Origin: Pseudomonadota bacterium
GTDB taxonomy: Bacteria; Pseudomonadota; Alphaproteobacteria; Rhizobiales; Kaistiaceae
DNA: 20,787 bases
Reading direction: 5' to 3'
NCBI GenBank assembly: GCA_023391905.1
Contig: JAEWAD010000069.1
Coordinates: 1 to 20,787, forward strand
A program made the translations under genes and the position numbers. The notes below the pieces were generated by a model, which saw only the letters and a list, made by a program, of their open reading frames with translations, was not told where the DNA came from and searched no databases. Positions 1 through 8,666 of the stretch are shown here, piece after piece (positions within the stretch are counted from its first letter, which is position 1; each line of letters starts with the position of its first letter).

Positions 1-1
1 G

Positions 2-124
2 CTCTATGGTCATCTCGGCGCGATGGCCTTCCCGACCATGGCGGTCGGCGGCGTTCTCGCCGTGATCGTCCTGCTGTTGCCGAGGGGCGGCGTCAGCCCC
101 ACAGCGCCCGATCCGGCGGGCTGA
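2..124 (+). CDS. C-terminal fragment of a membrane protein, probably a transporter
   Basis: An open frame enters from the left edge and stops at a TGA at 122-124. The 40 visible residues contain one strongly hydrophobic stretch (from about MAFPTMAVGG through LAVIVLLLP) followed by a short Pro/Gly/Ala tail. This looks like the last transmembrane helix and cytoplasmic tail of a polytopic permease, for example an MFS transporter. Its 3' end overlaps the convergent 3' end of the dgcA gene by 32 bases. The family cannot be assigned from such a short piece; the transporter call is inference from hydrophobicity and position. Confidence 0.5.
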   Translation, partial: LYGHLGAMAFPTMAVGGVLAVIVLLLPRGGVSPTAPDPAG

Positions 125-1076
125 CCAGGCTGCCCTGATAGGCGAGGCCGGGCTCGCGGTCGCGCGCCAGCAGCAGCGGGCCGTCCAGGTCGACGAAATC
201 GGCCTGCTGCGCGAGCAGCACCGCCGGCGCCATGGCGAGCGACGTTCCGACCATGCAGCCGACCATGATGGCGAAACCGCTTTCCCGCGCCGCCTCGGCG
301 AGGCGCAGCGCCTCGGTAAGCCCGCCCGTCTTGTCCAGCTTGATGTTGACCGCGTCATAGCGCCCCGCAAGGTGGCCGAGGTCGCCGGCGACATGCAGGC
401 TCTCGTCGGCGCAGACGGGAACGGGACGGTCGACTTCTGCCAGGAGGGCGTCGTCCCCTGCGGGCAGGGGCTGTTCGATCAGCTCGACGCCGGCTTCCAC
501 GCAAGCCTGCATGTTGGCGTCGAAATCCACCGCCGACCAGGCCTCGTTGGCATCGACGATGATGCGGCTCTGCGGGGCGCCCCGTCGCACCGCGGCGACG
601 CGATCGGTGTCGCCCGCGCCGCCGAGCTTGACCTTGAGCAACGGGCGGTGGGCCGCATTGCGGGCGGCTTCCTCCATGCTCACGGGCGTGCCGAGGCTGA
701 GCGTATAGGCCGTCAGCAGCGCGTGCGGCGCTGCGAAACCGAGGCGCTGCGCGACCGGCAGGCCGCTCGCCTTCGCCTCCAGGTCCCAGAGCGCGCAGTC
801 GATCGCGTTTCTCGCCGCTCCGGGCGGCATGGCCGATTGCAGGCTGGCGCGATCCGGCACGCCACCCGGCCGGACGCCGATGGCGTCGATCGCCGCCACG
901 ACGCCTTCGACGGTCTCGCCATAGCGGGCATAGGGCACGCATTCGCCGCGCCCGACGAACCGGCCGTCGGTCACCGCCACGGTGACGACGGTCGCCTCGG
1001 TGCGGGACCCACGCGAGATGACGAAGCTGCCGGCGATCGGCCAGCGCTCCACGACGACGGTGAGCGAGAGGGTCAT
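93..1076 (-). CDS. dgcA: N-acetyl-D-glutamate racemase / dipeptide epimerase (enolase superfamily)
   Basis: This 327-residue protein has the muconate-lactonizing/dipeptide-epimerase fold of the enolase superfamily. An N-terminal capping domain carries the loop around GECVPYARYGE (residues 44-54). The barrel follows, with the KxK acid/base motif (LLKVKLGG, K148 and K150), metal ligands D175 (VDANEAW), E201 (EQP) and D224 (ADES), the second catalytic lysine K246 (NIKLDKTGG), and D298 near the C-terminus. Classical members epimerise L-Ala-D/L-Glu. Members next to a DUF1611 gene, as here, have been shown to racemise N-acetyl-D-glutamate to N-acetyl-L-glutamate. The ATG overlaps the dgcN stop (ATGA, 1073-1076), so the two are translationally coupled. 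All catalytic residues are present. Substrate choice between a dipeptide and N-acetyl-D-Glu rests on gene context. Confidence 0.85.
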   Translation of the reverse strand: MTLSLTVVVERWPIAGSFVISRGSRTEATVVTVAVTDGRFVGRGECVPYARYGETVEGVVAAIDAIGVRPGGVPDRASLQSAMPPGAARNAIDCALWDLEAKASGLPVAQRLGFAAPHALLTAYTLSLGTPVSMEEAARNAAHRPLLKVKLGGAGDTDRVAAVRRGAPQSRIIVDANEAWSAVDFDANMQACVEAGVELIEQPLPAGDDALLAEVDRPVPVCADESLHVAGDLGHLAGRYDAVNIKLDKTGGLTEALRLAEAARESGFAIMVGCMVGTSLAMAPAVLLAQQADFVDLDGPLLLARDREPGLAYQGSLVSPPDRALWG

Positions 1077-2086
1077 GAGGCGGGAAAATCCTGCAGGATG
1101 CGGTCGACGATCGGCCCGACTCCGGTGCGGATCGGGTCGACGGCCGGAATATCATGCGCGGCCGCCGTTTCGTCCAGCAGCCGCCGCGCGTCATCCTCGT
1201 CCAGCGCCTGCGTGTTGACGGCGATGCCGACGCAGCGGATCGCCGGATTGGTCAGGCTGCCGCAGATGCGCGTCAGATCGATCACCTGGCGGATCGTCGG
1301 CAGCGCATGGCGGACGCCGCGCATGGTCCTGCGCGTCGGCTCGTGACAGACGACGAAGGCGTCGGGTTGCGCGCCGTGAAGCAGGCCGAGCGACACGCCG
1401 GCGAAGGAGGGGTGATAGAGCGAGCCCTGTCCTTCGATCAGGTCCCAGTGGTCGGGCGCCGCGTCGGGCGAGAGCCATTCGACGGCGCCGGAAATGAAGT
1501 CGGCGACCACCGCGTCGATGGCGACGCCGCGTCCCGATATGAGCACGCCGGTCTGTCCCGTCGCCCGGAAATCGGCGTCGAGGCCCGCCGCGCGCATGCC
1601 GCGCTCCAGTGCCAGTGCCGTGTATTTCTTGCCGACCGAGCAATCCGTCCCGACGGTCAGCAGGCGCATGCCGGTGCGCTTGGTGCCCTTGCCGGTGTCG
1701 AAGCGCTGGGGCGCGAGCCGCACATCATGGAGGCGTCGGCCCCAGCGGGCGGCGGCGGCGCGGATGGCGGGATTGTCGCCGAGCCGCGAATGCAGGCCAG
1801 AGGCGACGTCAAAGCCGGCATCGAGCGCCGCGACGATGGTGTCGACCCAGTGGCTGGGCAGGACGCCGCCGGCATTGACGGCGCCGACGATCAGGGTCTT
1901 CGCGCCGGCTGCCCTGGCTTCCCGCAGCGTCATGTCGGGAAGGCCGGCATCGGCGCCGCAGCCCTCGAATCGCAACTGCCCGACGCACCATTCCGGTCGC
2001 CAGTCCACGATCCCCAGCGCGGTCTTGGCCGCCAGCGGGTCCGGAACGTCACCCAAAAACAACAGGTATGGTGTTGCGATCTCCAT
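1073..2086 (-). CDS. dgcN: D-glutamate N-acetyltransferase DgcN (DUF1611, P-loop fold)
   Basis: This 337-residue cytoplasmic protein is of the DUF1611 family. It has a P-loop-like motif (GTDCSVGKKYT, mid-protein), a conserved QTG..ISGRG segment, and a WDLIEGQGSL..P block followed by HGAQPDAFV. Family knowledge: DgcN acetylates D-glutamate and DgcA then racemises the product, feeding N-acetyl-L-glutamate into central metabolism. It is the first gene of the pair, and its TGA overlaps the dgcA ATG. The frame stays open to a TTG at 2107, but the ATG at 2086 is preferred because an AGGAAG ribosome-binding site lies 6-7 bases before it, and homologues begin near the IATPYLLFLGD segment. A candidate promoter with a palindrome lies at 2156-2184. 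Confidence 0.85.
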   Translation of the reverse strand: MEIATPYLLFLGDVPDPLAAKTALGIVDWRPEWCVGQLRFEGCGADAGLPDMTLREARAAGAKTLIVGAVNAGGVLPSHWVDTIVAALDAGFDVASGLHSRLGDNPAIRAAAARWGRRLHDVRLAPQRFDTGKGTKRTGMRLLTVGTDCSVGKKYTALALERGMRAAGLDADFRATGQTGVLISGRGVAIDAVVADFISGAVEWLSPDAAPDHWDLIEGQGSLYHPSFAGVSLGLLHGAQPDAFVVCHEPTRRTMRGVRHALPTIRQVIDLTRICGSLTNPAIRCVGIAVNTQALDEDDARRLLDETAAAHDIPAVDPIRTGVGPIVDRILQDFPAS

Positions 2087-2155
2087 CCCGACTTCCTTTC
2101 CCGTCAAGGGCTTGCCCGGACTTCCGTGCTCGTGCGATCACCTACAGGACGTGGA

Positions 2156-2184
2156 AGCTTAGGAGGCGCTCCTCGGCGTCACAA
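2156..2184 (-). promoter_or_regulatory. candidate sigma-70 promoter for dgcN-dgcA with a palindrome in the spacer
   Basis: On the minus strand TTGTGA (2179-2184) and TAAGCT (2156-2161) are separated by 17 bases, about 70 bases upstream of the dgcN ATG. The spacer holds the short inverted repeat AGGAG-GCG-CTCCT (2161-2173), a position typical of repressor operators. Both hexamers are partial matches, so the call is tentative. The same 150-base divergent region must also serve the plus-strand mla operon, for which I see no convincing promoter. Confidence 0.3.
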
Positions 2185-2237
2185 GGGCCGTGCGCCCCAG
2201 GGGCCGGCTGGACTGAGGCGTCGAACGCGGAGCAGAC

Positions 2238-3380
2238 GTGGCGACGGCGACAACATCAGCAGCGCAGCTCGAACGCTCGGAAGATGCCGGGCAGGTTCGC
2301 CTGCGTGCCGTCGGGCCCTGGACCGTGCGCAGCGCCGGCAGTCTTGAACCCGAAATCGACGACGCCGTCGCATCGATCTCGGGCGCGACGCAGCTGGACC
2401 TCTCGGGCATCGAACAGATCGACACCGCCGGCGCCTGGCTGATCACCCGACTGGAGCGGGGCCTGCGGGCCAAGCAACGGGACATCACCGTCGAGGGCGC
2501 CTCGAGCAATACCCAGCGCCTCCTTGATGCTCTCGATCCGGCCGAGCGCGAGATCCCGCCGTCTCCGCCGCAGATCGGCGTGGCGCAGGAACTGGTCGAG
2601 GGCGTCGGCAAGGCGATGTACCTCTCCTGGAAGGACTTCCTTTCGGGCGTCAACATCCTCGGCGGCGTGACGCGCGGCTTCGTCAAGGCGCTGCGGAATC
2701 CGTCTCGCTTCCGTTTCACTTCGATCGTCGCGCATGTCGATCGCATGGGCCTGCGCGCCGTGCCGATCATCGCGCTGATGTCGCTCCTGATCGGCGCGAT
2801 CATCGCGCAGCAGGGCGCCTTCCAGCTGCGGGCGTTCGGCGCCTCGATCTTCGTCGTCGACCTGGTCGGCATCCTCGTCCTGCGCGAGATCGGCGTGCTT
2901 CTGACCGCGATCATGATCGCCGGTCGCTCGGGCAGCGCCATCACCGCCGAGATCGGCGCGATGAAGATGCGCGAGGAGGTCGATGCGCTCAGCGTGATCG
3001 GCGTCGATCCCGTCGAGGTGCTGATCATGCCCCGGATCCTGGGGTTGATCATTGCGCTGCCCATGCTGGCCTTCATCGCCGACATCATGGCGCTGGTCGG
3101 CGCGGGTCTCGTGAGCTGGGTCTATATCGGCCTGCCGCCCGAGGCGTTCATCGACCGGCTGCGCGATGCCGTGGCGCTCAACACGCTGTTCGTCGGCCTG
3201 ATCAAGGCGCCGTTCATGGCGCTGATCATCGGCATCGTCGCGGCGTCGGAGGGCCTGAATACGCGCGGCAGCGCCGCCTCGCTCGGCCAGCAGACCACGG
3301 CCGCCGTCGTCAAGGCGATCTTCATGGTCATCGTCGTCGACGGCCTCTTCGCGATGTATTTCGCTGCGGTGAACTACTGA
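2238..3380 (+). CDS. mlaE: MlaE-family lipid ABC transporter permease with N-terminal STAS domain
   Basis: This 380-residue inner-membrane permease belongs to an Mla-type phospholipid transporter. Residues about 18-100 form a STAS-like domain (DLSGIEQIDTAG near 54-65). In E. coli this role is played by the separate protein MlaB; here it is fused. Residues about 125-378 are the MlaE domain with five or so hydrophobic segments and the conserved AGRSGSAITAEIGAMKMREE block (about 228-247). The start is a GTG with GGAG eight bases upstream. The stop overlaps the next ATG (TGATG at 3378-3382), so this is the first gene of a tightly coupled four-gene operon. Family knowledge: it shuttles phospholipids to maintain outer-membrane lipid asymmetry; the direction of transport cannot be read from sequence. 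Confidence 0.92.
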   Translation: MATATTSAAQLERSEDAGQVRLRAVGPWTVRSAGSLEPEIDDAVASISGATQLDLSGIEQIDTAGAWLITRLERGLRAKQRDITVEGASSNTQRLLDALDPAEREIPPSPPQIGVAQELVEGVGKAMYLSWKDFLSGVNILGGVTRGFVKALRNPSRFRFTSIVAHVDRMGLRAVPIIALMSLLIGAIIAQQGAFQLRAFGASIFVVDLVGILVLREIGVLLTAIMIAGRSGSAITAEIGAMKMREEVDALSVIGVDPVEVLIMPRILGLIIALPMLAFIADIMALVGAGLVSWVYIGLPPEAFIDRLRDAVALNTLFVGLIKAPFMALIIGIVAASEGLNTRGSAASLGQQTTAAVVKAIFMVIVVDGLFAMYFAAVNY

Positions 3381-4174
3381 TGGCGCAGCAACCCGATCCG
3401 CATGGCAGCGAGAAGGAAGTGGTGATCCGCGGGCAGGGGATCACGGTTGGCTTCGGCGATCGCCTGATCCTCGAGAACCTCGACATCGACGTCTATCGCG
3501 GCGAGATCCTCGGCGTGGTCGGCGCGTCCGGCACCGGCAAGTCGGTGCTGCTGCGGACGATCCTGGGCCTGCAGGCGAAGCGGGCCGGCTCGGTCGAGAT
3601 CCTCGGCACGCCCTATGACGAGGCCGACCCTGATACCCGCGCCGCCATCGACCGTCGTCTCGGTGTCCTCTTCCAGCAGGGGGCGCTGTTCTCGTCGCTG
3701 ACCGTGCTGCAGAACATCCAGTTTCCCATGCGCGAGCATCTGAAGCTGTCGCCGCGCCTGATGGACGAACTGGCGCGCCTCAAGATCGAGCTGGTCGGCC
3801 TGGCGCCCGAGGCGGCCGACCGGATGCCGTCGGAGCTGTCGGGCGGCATGATCAAGCGCGCGAGCCTTGCGCGCGCGCTGGCCCTTGATCCCGACATCGT
3901 CTTTCTCGATGAGCCGACCTCCGGCCTCGATCCGATCGGCGCGGCCGAGTTCGACGATCTGATCGCGACCCTGCGCGATACTTTGGGGCTGACTGTGTTC
4001 ATGGTAACGCATGACCTCGACAGCCTGTACACGGTCTGCGACCGAATCGCGGTATTGGGTGACCGCCATGTCCTGATCGAGGGGACGATCGAAGATCTGC
4101 TCGCCTTTGATCACCCCTGGGTCCAGAAATATTTCCGCGGTGCGCGCGCGCGTCGCCTGGAGAGTTCGGTTTAA
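3380..4174 (+). CDS. mlaF: MlaF-family lipid ABC transporter ATP-binding protein
   Basis: This 264-residue ATPase energises the MlaE permease. All ABC motifs are present: Walker A GASGTGKS (48-55), Q-loop in GVLFQQGALF (95-104), signature LSGGM (153-157), Walker B with catalytic glutamate VFLDEPTSGLDP (D177, E178), and the switch histidine H201 (VTHDLDS). The LSGGM signature followed by IKRASLARA is typical of the Mla/Ttg2A group rather than of amino-acid importers. The start overlaps the mlaE stop and its TAA overlaps the mlaD ATG (TAATG, 4172-4176). Confidence 0.95.
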   Translation: MAQQPDPHGSEKEVVIRGQGITVGFGDRLILENLDIDVYRGEILGVVGASGTGKSVLLRTILGLQAKRAGSVEILGTPYDEADPDTRAAIDRRLGVLFQQGALFSSLTVLQNIQFPMREHLKLSPRLMDELARLKIELVGLAPEAADRMPSELSGGMIKRASLARALALDPDIVFLDEPTSGLDPIGAAEFDDLIATLRDTLGLTVFMVTHDLDSLYTVCDRIAVLGDRHVLIEGTIEDLLAFDHPWVQKYFRGARARRLESSV

Positions 4175-5544
4175 TGGAAACACGCGCCAATTATGCGACC
4201 ATCGGCCTGTTCACGATTGGCGTGATCGTGGCGTGTTTCGTCTTTGTCTATTGGCTCGCCCGTTATGACGAGAGCGGAATCCGCAAGCCGATGCGGATCC
4301 TGATCCCCGGTTCCGTCACCGGCCTCGCGCCGGGCAGCCAGGTGCTGTTCAACGGCATCCGGATCGGCGAGGTCCGCACGCTCCGGATCAATCCGGAGGA
4401 TCCGAACGAGGTCGAGGCCATGGTCGGCGTCGATCCGAACCAGCCGATCAAGGCCGATACCAAGGCGACCCTCGGCATCCAGGGCCTGACCGGCATCGCC
4501 TTCATCGAGCTGAAGGGCGGCTCCGGCAAGCTGCCCAACCTGCTGGACCAGCCCGGCATCCCCACCCTCGAGGCGCAGGGCTCCGGTCTGCAGGACCTGA
4601 TCGCGAGCGCCCAGGAGCTGGTCACCAAGGTCAACACGGCCGTCGACCGGGTCAACGGCTTCATCGACACCGCCGAGCCGTCGCTGACGACCTCGATCAA
4701 GAACGTGCAGACCTTCACCGACGCGCTGGCCGAGAATTCGACGGGCGTGAAGGAGTTCATGAACAATTTCGGCGAGCTGTCGACGAAGCTCGGATCTCTT
4801 TCGGAAAGCCTGGGCGGCGCCGTCGCGAAGGCCGACAAGATCATCTCGGCGGTCGATCCGTCCGTGGTCGCCGACACGATCGAGAATGTCGGCAAGGTGA
4901 CGAAGCGGCTGTCCGACTCGTCCGACGCCTTCCCGGAAATCATCGCGAACGTGAAGCAGATCTCGGAGCAGCTTGAGAAAGCGCTCGACGGCGCGCAGCA
5001 GATCATCTCTGCAATCCAGGTCGAGGTGGTCAAGAGCACGATCAACGACATTTCGATGGTCGCCAGGCGCTTCCAGACGGCCACCGTCGACGTCAACAAG
5101 ATCGTCGCCGACGCCGGCAAGACCGTTGCCGATGCGCGGGACTTCGTCGCCAACGTGAAGAACAAGCAGGCCGACATCGACCTGATCGTCGAGAACACGC
5201 GCGACATGGTCCAGAAGCTCAACGCCGCCTCGACCCGTATCGACGGCATCCTCGGCAAGGTTCAGGACCTCGTGACCGATCCGAACGGCAAGAACTTCTT
5301 CGCCGAGGCGACGGCCGCCGCCGCCTCCATCCGCAAGGTGGCGGAGGCGTTCCAGGGCCGGGCCAGCCAGATCGCCGACAACCTCGCCAATTTCACCGGC
5401 CAGGGCCTGCGCAACGTCGACGGGCTGGTCGATCAGCTACGCCGCACGACGACGCAGTTCGACCGGACGCTGAACGCCATCCAGAGCAATCCGCAGCGCT
5501 TCATCTTTGGAAATCCCTCGGTACAGGACTACAACCGGAAATGA
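4174..5544 (+). CDS. mlaD: MlaD-like MCE-domain substrate-binding protein, long form
   Basis: This 456-residue protein is anchored by one N-terminal helix (about 10-30, IGLFTIGVIVACFVFVYWLA) with the rest in the periplasm. The MCE domain spans about 38-115 (IPGSVTGLAPGSQVLFNGIRIGEV and the LGIQGLTGIAFIELKGG block). A long region follows (about 140-440), rich in alternating Val/Ile/Ala/Asp/Lys with few prolines, that reads as extended helix or coiled coil. E. coli MlaD has 183 residues, so this is the long alphaproteobacterial type in which the helical tail could form a tunnel or needle. It sits between mlaF and the auxiliary lipoprotein with overlapping codons on both sides. Confidence 0.92.
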   Translation: METRANYATIGLFTIGVIVACFVFVYWLARYDESGIRKPMRILIPGSVTGLAPGSQVLFNGIRIGEVRTLRINPEDPNEVEAMVGVDPNQPIKADTKATLGIQGLTGIAFIELKGGSGKLPNLLDQPGIPTLEAQGSGLQDLIASAQELVTKVNTAVDRVNGFIDTAEPSLTTSIKNVQTFTDALAENSTGVKEFMNNFGELSTKLGSLSESLGGAVAKADKIISAVDPSVVADTIENVGKVTKRLSDSSDAFPEIIANVKQISEQLEKALDGAQQIISAIQVEVVKSTINDISMVARRFQTATVDVNKIVADAGKTVADARDFVANVKNKQADIDLIVENTRDMVQKLNAASTRIDGILGKVQDLVTDPNGKNFFAEATAAAASIRKVAEAFQGRASQIADNLANFTGQGLRNVDGLVDQLRRTTTQFDRTLNAIQSNPQRFIFGNPSVQDYNRK

Positions 5545-6182
5545 CGCAGACCGGGGCACGGCCAACCATGCAGTTCCTGAACCGAGCGAAGTCCGTCGGG
5601 TTGCTTTCGACCGCGCTCTGCGCGCTGCTGCTTTCCGGTTGCGTCAGCAAGCTGCTGACCAGCCCGCCGCCGGCCACCTATGATCTCGCCGGCGTGCAGT
5701 CGGCGCCGGCCGTGAAGGGGCGGGCGTCGTCGCAGGTGCTCGTCCCGGAGCCGTTCGCGCTGCAGACGCTGGCGAGCCAGCGCATCGTCGTCACGCGTGG
5801 CGCGCTCGTCGCCTACTACCCGGACGCGCAGTATCCCGACACGCTGCCCCGCGTGGTCCAGAGCCGGATCATCCAGGCGTTCGAGAAGTCGAAGGGCGTG
5901 CGCGCCATCGGCCGGCCGGGCGAGGGGCTGTCGATCGACTACCAGCTCCTGACCAACATCCGCACCTTCGCCTTCAACGTCACGTCTTCGGGCCGCTTCG
6001 CCGAGATCGAAATCTTCGCGCAGATCATGAATGACCGGAACGGCAAGGTGGTGGAGGCGAAGCTCTTCCAGGCATCCGTGCCGGTTGCCGAGGATACGGC
6101 TCCCGCGGCCGTGACCGGCCTCAATGCGGCGCTGGACGAGGTGCTGCAGCAGCTCGTCACCTGGGCCGTTCCGCGCCTCTAG
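5541..6182 (+). CDS. ABC-type transport auxiliary lipoprotein (PqiC/PF03886-like)
   Basis: This 213-residue lipoprotein closes the Mla operon. The signal peptide ends in a lipobox (LLLSGC) with the acylated cysteine at residue 34. The mature protein has the pattern of the ABC_trans_aux family (PATYDLAG near the start, then SQRIVVTRGALVAYYPDAQY, then RAIGRPGE). Such proteins sit at the outer membrane and receive lipid from the MCE partner. The ATG overlaps the mlaD stop (ATGA, 5541-5544). A second in-frame ATG at 5568 would shorten the signal peptide and has no better ribosome-binding site. The stop codon lies inside a short perfect hairpin (6173-6186). Confidence 0.85.
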   Translation: MTQTGARPTMQFLNRAKSVGLLSTALCALLLSGCVSKLLTSPPPATYDLAGVQSAPAVKGRASSQVLVPEPFALQTLASQRIVVTRGALVAYYPDAQYPDTLPRVVQSRIIQAFEKSKGVRAIGRPGEGLSIDYQLLTNIRTFAFNVTSSGRFAEIEIFAQIMNDRNGKVVEAKLFQASVPVAEDTAPAAVTGLNAALDEVLQQLVTWAVPRL

Positions 6183-6186
6183 GCGC
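6173..6186 (+). terminator. short hairpin over the stop codon at the end of the mla operon
   Basis: GCGCC (6173-6177) and GGCGC (6182-6186) flank a four-base loop that contains part of the TAG stop. There is no T-run after it, so it may only stabilise the 3' end or contribute to weak termination. Confidence 0.25.
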
Positions 6187-6389
6187 CATCAGGGCCAGGG
6201 CGGAAGCCGATCCGGGCGAGCATGCGAGTGTGGACGCGCCTGAGGGCGACGCTCCCTGAGCGCTGAGCCAGCGCAAATAGCCACGGACGAACGCATGCCC
6301 TCCGGGGGCTGCAGTGTCTGGCTGACTGCTTCGAAATTGGCGGGTGAGCAACCTGGGCAAGCCGTCCGGTGCGGCGACCGGCGTCCATG
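6187..6389. other. intergenic stretch between convergent mla operon and rhlE, no gene seen
   Basis: About 200 bases separate the lipoprotein stop from the rhlE terminator. Overlapping open frames exist on the minus strand (within 6157-6466), but none has a ribosome-binding site or a recognisable domain, and their composition is Arg/Pro/Ser-rich as expected of chance frames in GC-rich DNA. I see no tRNA, known riboswitch or clear promoter. Confidence 0.4.
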
Positions 6390-6415
6390 AAAAACCGATC
6401 CCGCGCGAGGCGGGA
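6390..6415 (-). terminator. rho-independent terminator of rhlE
   Basis: Read on the minus strand, TCCCGC and GCGGGA (6410-6415 and 6399-6404) form a 6-bp stem with a five-base loop, followed after four bases by TTTTT (6390-6394). It lies about 60 bases downstream of the rhlE stop. A second, larger hairpin with one mismatch (6446-6469, GGGA.GCCGC / GCGGC.TCCC) sits directly after the stop codon. Confidence 0.6.
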
Positions 6416-6477
6416 CAGGCAGGACGTCGTCGATGTCGGCAGGTCGGGACGCCGCAGGCGCGGCATCCCCTGTCAGG

Positions 6478-7974
<1,497 letters not shown>

Positions 7975-8042
7975 GTTTTGAAAAGGGGCCCAAAGCCCGA
8001 TGGGACGGCTAACCTCACGTCGCCATCGATGAAAGATGCTCG

Positions 8043-8072
8043 CAAATACGAGGTTTTGCGTCGCCTTGTCAA
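8043..8072 (-). promoter_or_regulatory. sigma-70 promoter of rhlE
   Basis: On the minus strand a perfect TTGACA -35 (8067-8072) is followed after 18 bases by TATTTG (8043-8048). This predicts a 5' leader of about 60 bases. Flanking it are an inverted repeat CGCAAAT/ATTTGCG (8041-8047 and 8094-8100) and three TTGCG-ending octamers (8053-8060, 8083-8090, 8093-8100) whose role is unknown. Confidence 0.55.
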
Positions 8073-8120
8073 TTGTTTCGGTGAATTGCGACGATTTGCG
8101 TAGCCGCCGGCGTGGTGCGG

Positions 8121-8564
8121 CTAGTTGCTGGCCGGGCCGAAACGATAGGCCTCGTCGTCGCTGATGAACAGCTCGTAGCTATCCTTGGCGCCATCGGCGG
8201 CAGGATCGAACACTTCGAGAAACAGGCTGAGGCCGTCTTCGTCCGTCTCGATCACGACGTCGCCGATATTGCGCTTGAGCTCGACCATTTCCTTGATGTC
8301 GACCGTGCGGTCGATCGTGATCGCGCCGTCCTCGGCGACCGCCAGCCACTGGATGAACAGCCGTGCGGTCGGCTCGGGGCCGCTGCGCACGATGACGACG
8401 CGATAGAGGCCCTTCTTGTCGTCCTTTTCCCAGGTGCCGACGGTGCGGACATCCTGCACCGTGCCGGAGAGCGCCGCGACGCCGTCCGAAATGGCATCGG
8501 CGCGGAGCGGGGCGACCGTGGCGACGGTGAGGAGGCAGGCCGTCAGGGCTGCGCGAACGATCAT
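8121..8564 (-). CDS. small secreted protein of unknown function
   Basis: This 147-residue protein has a typical Sec signal peptide (positively charged MIVR start, hydrophobic core to about residue 18, likely cleavage after LRADA near 23). The mature part is about 124 residues, acidic, with alternating beta-strand patterns (GLYRVVIVRSG, ARLFIQWLAV, DVVIETDEDG) and no cysteines or known catalytic motif. It is probably a periplasmic beta-rich protein; I do not recognise the family. A strong GGGAGG site lies seven bases before the ATG. It lies 102 bases downstream of parE on the same strand, so it could be read through from parE, and about 150 bases upstream of rhlE, which has its own promoter. 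Confidence 0.8.
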   Translation of the reverse strand: MIVRAALTACLLTVATVAPLRADAISDGVAALSGTVQDVRTVGTWEKDDKKGLYRVVIVRSGPEPTARLFIQWLAVAEDGAITIDRTVDIKEMVELKRNIGDVVIETDEDGLSLFLEVFDPAADGAKDSYELFISDDEAYRFGPASN

Positions 8565-8666
8565 CTCAAATCCTCCCTGGGGGCCCGGACGGATGCGCCC
8601 GCCGAACGGAACGCGACCCGCCCGAGGTCAGGCCAAAATGGGCAATTCAGGTCGCTTGCGCGCCGA

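Noticed and set aside
1154..2347. 397-codon plus-strand frame opposite dgcN and running into mlaE
   Set aside because: It overlaps two clear genes in wrong frames and has no family features.
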